A DNA stretch of 46,400 nucleotides from Haloplasmataceae bacterium (GTDB lineage: Bacteria > Bacillota_I > Bacilli_A > Haloplasmatales > Haloplasmataceae), in assembly GCA_029240795.1 (NCBI GenBank), contig JARDZP010000009.1:1-46400 (forward strand). Reading direction: 5' to 3'. Position 1 is the stretch's first letter; every line of letters begins with the position of its first letter. A program made the position numbers and the translations under genes. Positions 26,184 to 34,383 of the stretch are shown piece after piece. The notes under the pieces were generated by a model. It did no database searches. It saw only the letters and a list, made by a program, of their open reading frames with translations, and was not told the origin of the DNA.

Positions 26184-26557
26184 AAAATTTCTACTAATAT
26201 TTCACCTGATAAATTTCGTTTTATTGCTTCATTACTTGTAAAAATACCAAAACTAGTTGATATTATAAAAAACTTACCTTCCTTAATAACTTTACGTTTT
26301 AAATGTTGTAAAGTTATATATACCCTTTTACTAGGTTTACTAATAATCTTCATTCCAGAAAAAGGAAACTTATTATCTAATTTATTTAAATGTATTTTAA
26401 TTTTATTAGAAAGATGATTTATATTGTAAGAATATATTAAATTTTCTTTATATAGTAAAGAACATAAAACTAAATTAATTTTGTTATATGGAACAAAAAG
26501 AATATTTTTTCTAGATTTAATAGACTGATTTATAATAGCAAAAATATGATTATTCAT
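26177..26557 (-). CDS. rps8: Ribosomal protein S8
   Basis: 126 residues. S8 nucleates the SSU central domain. Recognised by KPSKRVYITLQHLKRKVIKE and the C-terminal ISTSFGIFTSNEAIKRNLSG-GEIL, matching the STS-x-G-x-x-T...A-x-x-x-x-x-GGE-x-L ending. Order rps14-rps8-rpl6 as in bacteria. Confidence 0.95.
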   Translation of the reverse strand: MNNHIFAIINQSIKSRKNILFVPYNKINLVLCSLLYKENLIYSYNINHLSNKIKIHLNKLDNKFPFSGMKIISKPSKRVYITLQHLKRKVIKEGKFFIISTSFGIFTSNEAIKRNLSGEILVEILC

Positions 26558-26584
26558 AATAGTAATTTAAAAATAATAAATAAA

Positions 26585-26594
26585 GTAATCAATT
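26585..26594 (-). promoter_or_regulatory. Leader element AATTGATTAC before rps8
   Basis: Exact copy, 27 nt before the rps8 ATG, three bases after the rps14 stop. It is the only one inside the ribosomal operon core besides the orf171 copy. Confidence 0.65.
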
Positions 26595-26597
26595 ATA

Positions 26598-26900
26598 TTA
26601 CCAACTGGACTTTCGCAAACCATTTATGTATCCAGAAACTCCTAAGTTCTTAATAAACATACGACTTAATCTAAATTTCTTTAAAACAGATCTGTTTCTT
26701 CCAGTAATTAAACATTTATTCTTTATTTTTGATATACTAGAGTTCTTAAAATTATTTTTTTTTATTAATGAAACGTTAGATATTTCTTTTGGAATATATC
26801 TGTCTCTTAATATAGATGAAGCAATAATTTCCTTAAAATAATTATTATCCTTATTGTAACGATACTTATTGTTTTTTTTTCTTAGTAAGATTCCTGCCAT
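26598..26900 (-). CDS. rps14: Ribosomal protein S14
   Basis: 100 residues, standard. S14 is in the SSU head. The C-terminal signature is clear: KCLITGRNRSVLKKFRLSRM with the GYINGLRKSSW end, matching C-x-x-TGR-x-R...F-x-x-SR...G-x-L-x-G-x-x-KSSW. Lies between rpl5 and rps8. Confidence 0.97.
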   Translation of the reverse strand: MAGILLRKKNNKYRYNKDNNYFKEIIASSILRDRYIPKEISNVSLIKKNNFKNSSISKIKNKCLITGRNRSVLKKFRLSRMFIKNLGVSGYINGLRKSSW

Positions 26901-26910
26901 GATAAAATAA

Positions 26911-27468
26911 CTAAAGAGTTTTTAATCCATGAAGACTTAATAATGGTTGACTAATAAGAAATTTATGAAATCCAGAATAAAATTCCATACTCAAATAATA
27001 TCTAAAATCCTCATAAAATAAGAGGAACCTATCGAAATCATTAGAGAAAGAAAAAGAAGAAATAAATAAAAAATGATTTAAATTGATAAAAATTAAATTT
27101 TGATTGTCAAAATTATTATTTTTCAAAAAGATAACTTCATATAATTTAGGAAAAGAAAAATAAATAAGAATTTTCCAAAAACTAAACATATTATTATCTC
27201 TTAAAGAGACACTACAACCAACTTTAACAGGTTTTACCCTTGGAGTGTCTGTTCTATCTTTAACAAAAATAACCCGCTGTCCCGCAGCCCTTTCTAATAA
27301 TAAAATGTTTGTGACTAAAAGAAATTTGTTTTTCTCAATATTTTTAATATAAAAATTGTTCTTAACTTTAAATATGTTTTGACTAGTTAATCTTTTATTT
27401 AAAATTAACTGTTCATTGAAATTAATACTACTATAAATAAGGTTTAATTTATAATCAGCAGAATTCAT
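26911..27468 (-). CDS. rpl5: Ribosomal protein L5
   Basis: 185 residues. L5 binds 5S rRNA and contacts P-site tRNA. Seen here: LLERAAGQRVIFVKDRTDTP followed by RVKPVKVGCSVSLRDNNMF, matching the TGQ-x-P-x-x-TKA...I-x-x-FKLR-x-x-x-x-I-G segment, and a C-terminal SGFHKFLISQ-like end. The N-terminal half is diverged. A 5S rRNA gene was not found in the window. Confidence 0.88.
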   Translation of the reverse strand: MNSADYKLNLIYSSINFNEQLILNKRLTSQNIFKVKNNFYIKNIEKNKFLLVTNILLLERAAGQRVIFVKDRTDTPRVKPVKVGCSVSLRDNNMFSFWKILIYFSFPKLYEVIFLKNNNFDNQNLIFINLNHFLFISSFSFSNDFDRFLLFYEDFRYYLSMEFYSGFHKFLISQPLLSLHGLKTL

Positions 27469-27489
27469 AATAATAAAGGTTATTAGAGT

Positions 27490-27855
27490 CTATATAACAC
27501 TAGGTGCCATAAAAATAACTTTGTTATACTTACTAGTAACAAGCTCACTTGCTATTGGACCAAATATTCTATTACCTTGAGGTTCATCACGTTTATCTAA
27601 AACAATTACTGCGTTATCAACAAAACTAATAGTTATGCCATTATTTCTTAAAGTTCTTCTAGCCATACGTACAACTATACCCATACGTACATCATGAACT
27701 CTAACTTTTTTTTTTGCAACTGCTTTCTTAATTGAAAAAATAATTAAATCACTTAAAAAAGCACTACCATATTTACTACCAAGCACTTTTATACATTCTG
27801 CTAACTTCCCACCAGAATTATCTGTAATAAACAATTTAGTTTTAACGAAAATCAT
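27490..27855 (-). CDS. rpl14: Ribosomal protein L14
   Basis: 121 residues, standard. L14 is at the subunit interface. Recognised by KLFITDNSGGKLAECIKVLG, the central SIKKAVAKKKVRVHDVRMGI and RDEPQGNRIFGPIASEL. Its start abuts rpl16 by one base. Confidence 0.97.
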   Translation of the reverse strand: MIFVKTKLFITDNSGGKLAECIKVLGSKYGSAFLSDLIIFSIKKAVAKKKVRVHDVRMGIVVRMARRTLRNNGITISFVDNAVIVLDKRDEPQGNRIFGPIASELVTSKYNKVIFMAPSVI

Positions 27856-27856
27856 A

Positions 27857-28273
27857 TTATTTTATATAATATCTGTTGGATTTACTATCTACTAAAGCGA
27901 TAGGTTTACCAAATTTGTATGATAATTTTTTTAAAATTTTTAATGCACTTGGAAGACTAGTTTTATCAATTTCATATAAACAACTGTCCATTTTTAAAAA
28001 GGATATATGATCAAAAATAGGACCTTTACCTTTACCCATACGTATACCTGAAGCCTTTTTAGTAATAGGTGTTAAAAATCTAGGTCGTGTATACAATTTA
28101 CATTTCTTTTTTAACTCACGCTTAATTAAAACACGTCCAGATTCAAGATTTTTTTTATTAAGTAGATGATTTTTAAGAATAATATAACCATATTCACCTG
28201 AGATTAGATCTCGTTTAAAGGAAGTAATTCCTTTTGTAAAAATATTACTTTTGAACACTCTCTTTATTTTCAT
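27857..28273 (-). CDS. rpl16: Ribosomal protein L16
   Basis: 138 residues from the ATG at 28273 (MKIKRVFKSN). The frame continues 13 codons upstream to 28312, but that part is hydrophobic and unlike the family. L16 lies at the A-site region of the large subunit. Signatures: ESGRVLIKRELKKKCKLYTR, matching IE-x-AR-x-x-x-R, and TKKASGIRMGKGKGPIFDHI, matching R-MGKGKG. Bacterial order rps3-rpl16-rpl14. Confidence 0.96.
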   Translation of the reverse strand: MKIKRVFKSNIFTKGITSFKRDLISGEYGYIILKNHLLNKKNLESGRVLIKRELKKKCKLYTRPRFLTPITKKASGIRMGKGKGPIFDHISFLKMDSCLYEIDKTSLPSALKILKKLSYKFGKPIALVDSKSNRYYIK

Positions 28274-28333
28274 AAAAATAGTTACTAAAAATATAATAAA
28301 ATAATAAGACAAAAAATAATTTTATAAAAAAAT

Positions 28334-30268
28334 TTATAAAATAGTTTTATTAACATTATTAATATTCAAAATTCGAGTATTAAAGAACAACCAGACTTTA
28401 ATACCAAAACTAGAACGTTTTAATTTAACACTAGACTGATGGTAATGTATATCAGCATATATTGTATGTGTTGGCATCTTACCTACTAATTTAAAATTAT
28501 GAACTACGTTATGATAAGCAATTGTTTTGGACATTTTTGCTTTTTTTGGAGGACCACTAAATTCTATTCTTATACCTGAAATTGGATTATATTTATTAGA
28601 AACATTTCGGTTAAAAATTTGACTAAAAAAGACAATATTAGATAAGTTATTAAAATTAAAAAAAGAAAAATATTTTTTATTTACTAATCTGTCTTCATTT
28701 ATTGAATTTATTTCATTAAATAAAGGTATAAATAGACGCTTAGTATTTACATTTGCTCTTTGCTGAATATAACTTATTCTTTTTAATATTCTAGTAATTT
28801 TGTGTTTACGTTTTAAATTGTAAACTATATAATCCGAAATTAATTTAGAATCTAAATTAGGAAAACGATTAACATAATAAGTAGGTAAAAAAAATGTGTC
28901 TATACCTGTATAAAAATGTATAGTTTGTTCAATATACTTATTGAAAGAGAAAAATAACTTTTTTTTTAAAAAAAATGTCACTCTTTTAATAAATATATTA
29001 TATCTATTTATTTTTTTAAAATAAACCATATCAATAGCATCTTTCTTTATACGAATAGAATTTTTTATAGACTCTTTCGTAAATAAACTAAAATCCTTTA
29101 AATAGAAATAAGACATAAAACCATATTCTGAATTTAAAGAAGAGTAAATGAATTTATTTATTTTATAATTTAAATACTCTTTACCTTTGTAACTTTTTCT
29201 ATCATATGACTTAAAACCATATAGGAAGTAAGATTTTTTATTTACACTAACTGTATTTGAATAAGATTGTGAAAAATTATTTGATAATCTACTATATTTT
29301 AGATTCATGAAATATGTTTCATATATTTTACTTTTTTTATACAGAAAATAAATCTTATAAAAAATGCCTAAGAAGTAGTAAGAAGAAATTAAATTTCCTC
29401 TTAATTTTGAAAAAAAAAAAAAATAATGATAAATAAATTTAATAAAGTTATATAAAAAAAATGTAATTGTATTTCTAAATAAAAATGTAAAATTTAAATT
29501 AAAAAAGAAAAAAAAATTATTCTTTTTATTATTTAAATATACAAAATAACTAACAAAAAAAGACTTTATTTTATCAAAATTTAATTTTAATTTTGTTTTA
29601 AGCTTTAATTTATTTAATAAATAGCTCTTATCAATATTAAAAAAATTGTTTAATATTCTAAAAGAATTGTTACTAATAATTTGTTTATTTAATGCGTTAC
29701 TAGAAAAATACAATATATCTTGTTGACTCCTATCTAGTAAAAGTTTTTTATATTTAAATAAAAATATATTATTAAAATAATTATAAAAAAAATAAATAGA
29801 GTAAAAGTAACTTGATAAATAAAAATTATTAAAATATAAGAATGAATATAAGGAATAAAAAAAAGAATTCATCACTAAAGAATTTTTTTTCTCTAAAAGA
29901 GAACCATTAATAACAAATTTTTCCTTAGATATTCTATTCGGAACTAGTAAACTAAAGTCAAATAAGTACTCCAGCATAGATATATATCTAAATAAAGATT
30001 TATTATTTAGTAACAATTTGCTAAATTTATTAAAACTAGGCTTAGTCAAATATATATTAGATTGTATATAATAATAATTTTGATTAATACGATTTAGATA
30101 AAAATGCGTAGTAGGTAGTCTTAATCTATAAAATATAGAATTAAGATATTCTATCAGCTTATAATCTTTATATACTAAAAAAGTATAATACTCTTTATCA
30201 TACCATAGGGAATACCATGTACCAAAAATGCCAATTCTTAAAGTATTTGAATTACTTACACGTCTCAT
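28334..30268 (-). CDS. rps3: Ribosomal protein S3, greatly extended
   Basis: 644 residues against about 230 in bacteria. S3 is in the SSU head near the mRNA entry. The N-terminal part (RIGIFGTWYSLWYDKEYYTF) resembles the start of S3, and the C-terminal 70 residues hold IRIEFSGPPKKAKMSKTIAY and the KLVGKMPTHTIYADIHYHQS end, ending in GIKVWLFF, the typical GIKVW. The roughly 400 residues between are Lys/Phe/Tyr/Asn-rich and not recognisable; large central insertions in S3 are known in several protist and plant mitochondria. It lies between rps19 and rpl16. Confidence 0.93.
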   Translation of the reverse strand: MRRVSNSNTLRIGIFGTWYSLWYDKEYYTFLVYKDYKLIEYLNSIFYRLRLPTTHFYLNRINQNYYYIQSNIYLTKPSFNKFSKLLLNNKSLFRYISMLEYLFDFSLLVPNRISKEKFVINGSLLEKKNSLVMNSFFYSLYSFLYFNNFYLSSYFYSIYFFYNYFNNIFLFKYKKLLLDRSQQDILYFSSNALNKQIISNNSFRILNNFFNIDKSYLLNKLKLKTKLKLNFDKIKSFFVSYFVYLNNKKNNFFFFFNLNFTFLFRNTITFFLYNFIKFIYHYFFFFSKLRGNLISSYYFLGIFYKIYFLYKKSKIYETYFMNLKYSRLSNNFSQSYSNTVSVNKKSYFLYGFKSYDRKSYKGKEYLNYKINKFIYSSLNSEYGFMSYFYLKDFSLFTKESIKNSIRIKKDAIDMVYFKKINRYNIFIKRVTFFLKKKLFFSFNKYIEQTIHFYTGIDTFFLPTYYVNRFPNLDSKLISDYIVYNLKRKHKITRILKRISYIQQRANVNTKRLFIPLFNEINSINEDRLVNKKYFSFFNFNNLSNIVFFSQIFNRNVSNKYNPISGIRIEFSGPPKKAKMSKTIAYHNVVHNFKLVGKMPTHTIYADIHYHQSSVKLKRSSFGIKVWLFFNTRILNINNVNKTIL

Positions 30269-30286
30269 AATTATTATAATAAAAAA

Positions 30287-30559
30287 TTATTTTTTTTTTT
30301 TTTTTTTTTTTTTAAATACCATTTTTTTTTTAGTAAAAATGAAATCACCAAATTTATAACCCAACATATCTTCTTTTATTCGTAGAGGAAAATATTTTTT
30401 ACCATTATATATATAAACCATTAAATCAATAAAATCAAAAGTAATAGTAGAACTCCTGCTTCGAGTATAAATAAATTTTACATTATTTTCTTTTGCATGA
30501 ATAGCATCTTTCAATAATTTGTTATTTATAAAAGGACCTTTATATAAAGAACGTACCAT
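30287..30559 (-). CDS. rps19: Ribosomal protein S19
   Basis: 90 residues. S19 contacts the LSU through the SSU head. Recognised by MVRSLYKGPFINNKLLKDAI, the TRSRSSTITFDFIDLMVYIY stretch and MLGYKFGDFIFTKKKMVF, matching M-x-G-x-x-x-G-E-F-x-x-T. It ends in a run of lysines encoded by 24 uninterrupted A residues. Eight bases after rpl2. Confidence 0.96.
   Translation of the reverse strand: MVRSLYKGPFINNKLLKDAIHAKENNVKFIYTRSRSSTITFDFIDLMVYIYNGKKYFPLRIKEDMLGYKFGDFIFTKKKMVFKKKKKKKK
30290..30313. repeat. 24-base T homopolymer (A24 in the rps19 mRNA)
   Basis: Twenty-four consecutive Ts on the plus strand, at the 3' end of rps19, reading as the Lys tail. It is the longest homopolymer I saw in this window. 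Confidence 0.95.
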
Positions 30560-30567
30560 ATATTTTA

Positions 30568-31365
30568 TTAATGTTTAGTTTTTTGCATTCTGCCCCATAC
30601 ACTATAAGGACTAGCTCTACCTGTTTTTTTTCCTTCACCTCCACCATGTGGATGATCTATAGGATTCATTGCAACACCACGCACGCTAGGTCTAATACCT
30701 AACCATCTAGATCGACCAGCTTTACCTAAATTTATATACCTGTACCATTCATTTGATACTTTACCTACGGAAGCTCTACAATATGAAGAAAGAACAATAA
30801 CTCTACCAGATGGTATTTTTATCTTTGTTGTCTTATTATCACCATTGATTAATAAGCTCGAAGTACCAGCAGCTTTTGAAAAAAGCCCTCCTTTACCAGG
30901 AAAAGGTTCTACATTATGAATTAATGTACCATTTGTAAAAAAGAGTAAAAGATTAGAATCTCCTGTATGGTAATAACTAACTTTGTTATTATAATTATAA
31001 ATAAATAATTTTCTTCTTAAATCAAATTGGGTCGAAAGGATATAACAATATATACCATTGATAAAACAAATCAAAGAAATAAAAGAAGATCTAAAAGAGT
31101 CATATTCAATTGTATAAACACTAGCAGGGATATTCAGTAAATTTCTTCTATGATCAATCTTTCTATAAATTTTTTTTTGTCCTCCTCCTCTATGCCTTAC
31201 AGTAATTTGACCTGTATTGTTTCTTCCTGATACTTTATTAATAGAAACTAATAAATTATTTAATTTATAATTGTTATTTAAATAACGTTTATTAACAAGA
31301 CATGTATGTCTTAGAGAGGGAGTTAAAGGATTATATTTAATTAGATATTTGTTATTTTTAGACAT
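30568..31365 (-). CDS. rpl2: Ribosomal protein L2
   Basis: 265 residues, full length. L2 is needed for subunit joining and lies by the peptidyl-transferase centre. The signature AGRSRWLGIRPSVRGVAMNP, then IDHPHGGGEG, is intact, as is GRNNTGQITVRHRGGGQKK near residue 50. It heads the ribosomal cluster, 85 bases after nad8. That spacer contains no clear leader element. Confidence 0.98.
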   Translation of the reverse strand: MSKNNKYLIKYNPLTPSLRHTCLVNKRYLNNNYKLNNLLVSINKVSGRNNTGQITVRHRGGGQKKIYRKIDHRRNLLNIPASVYTIEYDSFRSSFISLICFINGIYCYILSTQFDLRRKLFIYNYNNKVSYYHTGDSNLLLFFTNGTLIHNVEPFPGKGGLFSKAAGTSSLLINGDNKTTKIKIPSGRVIVLSSYCRASVGKVSNEWYRYINLGKAGRSRWLGIRPSVRGVAMNPIDHPHGGGEGKKTGRASPYSVWGRMQKTKH

Positions 31366-31450
31366 CAGTAATTTATTAATATAAAGAGAAAATTAACTCT
31401 TAAAGTAGGATCCTAACAAAAAAGATATAAAAATACAAAACAAGTATTAT

Positions 31451-31954
31451 CTATCTAAATAAACTTTCTTTTTGAAGGTTTGCAAAAATTTCAGTTTCCC
31501 ATTTATCACCGTTAGATAATAATTTTCTTTTATCATACAATAACTCATCATGAGTTAAAGAAGAATATTCAAAATTTGGGCCCTCTACAATTGCATCAAC
31601 TGGACATGCTTCTTGGCACAGACCACAATAAATACGTTTAGTCATATCAATATCATATCTATCTGTTTGTCTACTGCCATTTTCACGCATACTAGAGTCA
31701 ATAGTTATTGCTAATGCAGGACAAACTACTTCACATGATTTACATGCAATACATCTTTCTTCTCCTGTTCTATATCTTCGTAAAGCATGCTCTCCTCTAA
31801 ACCTAGAACTTAAAGGCCCTTTTTCGAAAGGGTAATTAAGTGTAGCCTTACTATCAAATATGTTTTTAAAAGCAAAAAACATACCTCTAAAAACTTCAAA
31901 TAAAAATAAGATTTTTAAACGTTTATAAAATAATTTTTTATATATAGTTTTCAT
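31451..31954 (-). CDS. nad8: NADH dehydrogenase subunit 8 (TYKY)
   Basis: 167 residues. Nad8 carries two [4Fe-4S] clusters (N6a, N6b) in complex I. The first ligand set is intact: C68-x2-C71-x2-C74-x3-C78-P in the segment [16 protein letters not shown]. The second reads [18 protein letters not shown], where the family has [18 protein letters not shown]. Thus residue 107 is Arg (codon CGT at 31634-31636) in place of the first cysteine ligand, with C110, C113 and C117 kept. The rest is very conserved ([16 protein letters not shown]). Lies between rps10 and rpl2. The loss of one ligand is best explained by C-to-U editing; see findings. Confidence 0.97.
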   Translation of the reverse strand: MKTIYKKLFYKRLKILFLFEVFRGMFFAFKNIFDSKATLNYPFEKGPLSSRFRGEHALRRYRTGEERCIACKSCEVVCPALAITIDSSMRENGSRQTDRYDIDMTKRIYCGLCQEACPVDAIVEGPNFEYSSLTHDELLYDKRKLLSNGDKWETEIFANLQKESLFR

Positions 31955-31983
31955 CTTGTTTCATAAATTATATATAGAGTTTT

Positions 31984-32625
31984 TTATAATAAATATTCTA
32001 TATAAGAATAATTATTTTTAAAACGAATAAGACTAAATATATTATTATCAAATAAATTTAAAGAACGTACATAAGACTTATGTGTTAACAACTCAAATTG
32101 TTCTCTAGATTTTTTATCTATATGAGGAGATCTAAGAAGAGTTAATTTAGAAATTTTATTTGGTAATTTACTAAATTTTACAGAACTAGCAAGATTAAGT
32201 TTTAAACTAATATATAATATAGAAAGTACAAAAAAAAAATATAAAAAAAAATATAAAAAATTTAATTTGCAAAGTTGTTTTATATATTTATCATATCTAT
32301 AAGATGTTATATATTTATTCACAGAACTAAAACTATAACAATCGAACATAAAATAAGAATTTCTTTTTATTAATGAATTTAAATTCTTTATGTAAAAAGA
32401 AATTAACATTTTTTGCAAAAAAGATAAACGATCTAACTCTTTATTAAATTTATATAATAAAGAGTTATTAAGTTCTGAAAAATAACTAGTTATATTAAAC
32501 TCCTCATTTTTATAAAATGATTTGATAAAAAAATCTAATTTTAATTTTATATCATTTATCATTGAATAATTCTGTTTCAAAAATAATTTGAAAAATAATA
32601 AAAATAAATAATTATTTTTTTCCAT
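31984..32625 (-). CDS. rps10: Ribosomal protein S10 with long N-terminal extension
   Basis: 213 residues, about twice bacterial S10. The C-terminal 60 residues are diagnostic: [20 protein letters not shown] followed by [12 protein letters not shown], matching the GP-x-PLPT...T-x-x-RSPH-x-DK-x-S-x-x-QFE-x-x-T-H-x-R signature. S10 lies in the SSU head. The N-terminal 145 residues are Lys/Ser/Phe-rich and include a hydrophobic stretch ([20 protein letters not shown]) that looks like a membrane segment, odd for a ribosomal protein. Its ATG overlaps the atp8 stop by 14 bases. Confidence 0.88.
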   Translation of the reverse strand: MEKNNYLFLLFFKLFLKQNYSMINDIKLKLDFFIKSFYKNEEFNITSYFSELNNSLLYKFNKELDRLSFLQKMLISFYIKNLNSLIKRNSYFMFDCYSFSSVNKYITSYRYDKYIKQLCKLNFLYFFLYFFFVLSILYISLKLNLASSVKFSKLPNKISKLTLLRSPHIDKKSREQFELLTHKSYVRSLNLFDNNIFSLIRFKNNYSYIEYLL

Positions 32626-32950
32626 ATTTATTAATATATTGAAATCTAATAGATAATAAATCTATATCATATACACCAAAAAATAAATTTCTCTTTTTAG
32701 TAAACAGATTAAAAATTTCTAATAATAATCTAAATTTTACTAACAAAGAAAAATATGAATGTCTGTAAAAAACTAACTTATTAACATTATTACTAAACCA
32801 TTTCATATGTGACAATAATATTTTTTGTTTAAACTTTAACTCCATACTAATAATAGGTAATATTTTTTTTAAAAAAAAAAAGTATCCTAAAAAAAAGAAA
32901 AATAAAAATTGTAATTGGGAAACTATAATTAAATTATCAAGTTGAACCAT
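32612..32950 (-). CDS. atp8: ATP synthase F0 subunit 8 (Ymf19)
   Basis: 112 residues. Begins [20 protein letters not shown], matching the MPQLD-x-x-x-x-x-x-Q start of Atp8, followed by one membrane helix and a [16 protein letters not shown] segment, then a soluble tail as in protist Ymf19. Atp8 helps dock the F0 stator. It lies after atp3 and atp4, so three ATP synthase genes are clustered. Confidence 0.85.
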   Translation of the reverse strand: MVQLDNLIIVSQLQFLFFFFLGYFFFLKKILPIISMELKFKQKILLSHMKWFSNNVNKLVFYRHSYFSLLVKFRLLLEIFNLFTKKRNLFFGVYDIDLLSIRFQYINKYGKK

Positions 32951-32973
32951 AATTGAAAAAAAAAGAAGAGGAA

Positions 32974-32983
32974 GTAATCAATT
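32974..32983 (-). promoter_or_regulatory. Leader element AATTGATTAC before atp8
   Basis: Exact copy, 23 nt before the atp8 ATG and 18 bases after the atp4 stop. Confidence 0.65.
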
Positions 32984-33001
32984 TAACAAATTACAAGTAT
33001 A

Positions 33002-33460
33002 TTATATATTACCAACTAGTAATTTGTATTTTAAATTTTTCTTAGTTAATCTGATAGTGTTTTTATATAATTTTAACTTTTTTTCTAAATGTACTAGTCT
33101 TAAAATTTGAGCTTTTTTTAAATTATTATAATGACTTGCAACTAAATATTTCTCAATATGTTTAAGTTTAATAAAAAAATTAATTTTTAAAGCTTGTACT
33201 AAATTATAAAACTTGACAACTTTTAATTCGTTCAATCTTATATAACACTTATGCCAGTTTGATAATATAATATAAAAACGAACTGTCTCAATCCATTTTA
33301 AATTTTCTAAATAAATATTTTTTAAATTGATATTAAAGAATGCATAGAAAGAAGAGACAAGAAAAAAAAAGGAAAAAAATAAGATAAAAGTTTCTGATTG
33401 AAACAATAAAAAAAAGTTAATAGAATTAAATATAATAAAAATAAAAAGTAGTATATACAT
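33002..33460 (-). CDS. atp4: Probable ATP synthase F0 subunit b (Ymf39)
   Basis: 152 residues. Hydrophobic N-terminus (two segments within residues 1-50, with LLFQSETFILFFSFFFLVSS) followed by a basic, helical soluble tail, as in Atp4/Ymf39, the peripheral stator b. The LLFxSE motif is the best family match (Ymf39 has an L-x-x-x-E-x-x-I-x-x-x-x-F pattern). Primary identity is low, so position between atp3 and atp8 carries much of the call. It could be another stator or assembly protein. Confidence 0.68.
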   Translation of the reverse strand: MYILLFIFIIFNSINFFLLFQSETFILFFSFFFLVSSFYAFFNINLKNIYLENLKWIETVRFYIILSNWHKCYIRLNELKVVKFYNLVQALKINFFIKLKHIEKYLVASHYNNLKKAQILRLVHLEKKLKLYKNTIRLTKKNLKYKLLVGNI

Positions 33461-33486
33461 AAGGGAATTAATAAATAAAAAGAAAA

Positions 33487-33496
33487 GTATTCAATT
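33487..33496 (-). promoter_or_regulatory. Leader element variant before atp4
   Basis: Reads AATTGAATAC, one base from the consensus, 26 nt before the atp4 ATG. Its position matches the family of elements despite the mismatch. Confidence 0.6.
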
Positions 33497-33512
33497 TAAT
33501 ATCACTATAAGA

Positions 33513-34367
33513 TTAAACGAAATTAGCACAACTTACAATTTCAGTTAATTCAGTAGTAATATATTCCTGTCTAGCTCTATTATAAATCAAAATTGAAATA
33601 TCAACTAATTTTCCAGCGTTTTTCTTAGCACTATCCATAGCTACAATACGAGCACCTAAAGAGCTATATTCATTTTCCTCAAAACTATCCATCAATACTA
33701 ATGAAACTCCAAATAAATAAAGATCATTAATGTAATTAGTATGGTCTTTGTAATCTAATATTACTCTATGAAAAATTGCCTCATTTGAAGATGATTGTTC
33801 AACAAGTGAAGTTAAAAATTCATTGAAAGAAAGAATTTCATAAGCAGAAGCTTCCTGTTTAAAAATATTAATAAATCTCTTAAAAACTATAAAATATCTA
33901 TCGTTTTCTAACTTTATAAGTTTTTCTGCCACAATAGAACAACTAAATATTGAAAGTGCACCAATATCTCTATTAAATTTTTCAATATGCTTAATCACAT
34001 ATCCTGGATAATGACTAATAAAATAAGTTTTACCTTTTTTACCAGTAGTAAATATACGAACTGTATTATCTTTATCTTCCAAATATTCAATTAATTTGTT
34101 TGTAGAATTAAAAACTTCGTTATTATGAGGACCACAACAATTTTTATCTACATTAATAGGCATAACTAAACAATTCATATATTTACACTCAGAATACAAA
34201 TCCACATTAAAAAAGACTAAAAATGGTGTAATTGCTAAAAATCTAGAACTAATATTGTCTCTTAATTCTGCAATATTAGAAAGAGCAACTAACTGAATTG
34301 ATTTTGTAATATCTCTAAATTTTTCATAAGCTTTAACTTTTTTTAATAATTTTCTTAAGCTAATCAT
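33513..34367 (-). CDS. atp3: ATP synthase F1 subunit gamma
   Basis: 284 residues, the usual length. Gamma is the rotor shaft linking the c-ring to the F1 head. The N-terminal helix ISLRKLLKKVKAYEKFRDIT followed by KSIQLVALSNIAELRD matches the RI-x-S-x-x-x-x-x-KIT-x-x-M-x-x-VA motif. The C-terminal helix SLGARIVAMDSAKKNAGKLV with YNRARQEYITTELTEIVSCA matches R-x-x-AM-x-x-A-x-x-NA...YN-x-x-RQ-x-x-IT-x-E-x-x-EI-V-x-GA. This gene is nuclear in almost all eukaryotes. It follows cox2 with 16 bases. Confidence 0.95.
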   Translation of the reverse strand: MISLRKLLKKVKAYEKFRDITKSIQLVALSNIAELRDNISSRFLAITPFLVFFNVDLYSECKYMNCLVMPINVDKNCCGPHNNEVFNSTNKLIEYLEDKDNTVRIFTTGKKGKTYFISHYPGYVIKHIEKFNRDIGALSIFSCSIVAEKLIKLENDRYFIVFKRFINIFKQEASAYEILSFNEFLTSLVEQSSSNEAIFHRVILDYKDHTNYINDLYLFGVSLVLMDSFEENEYSSLGARIVAMDSAKKNAGKLVDISILIYNRARQEYITTELTEIVSCANFV

Positions 34368-34383
34368 TTAATAATAAAAGTAT

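Noticed and set aside
26626-26841. 71-codon plus-strand open frame inside rps14
   Set aside because: Shadow of rps14, which has the S14 C-terminal signature.
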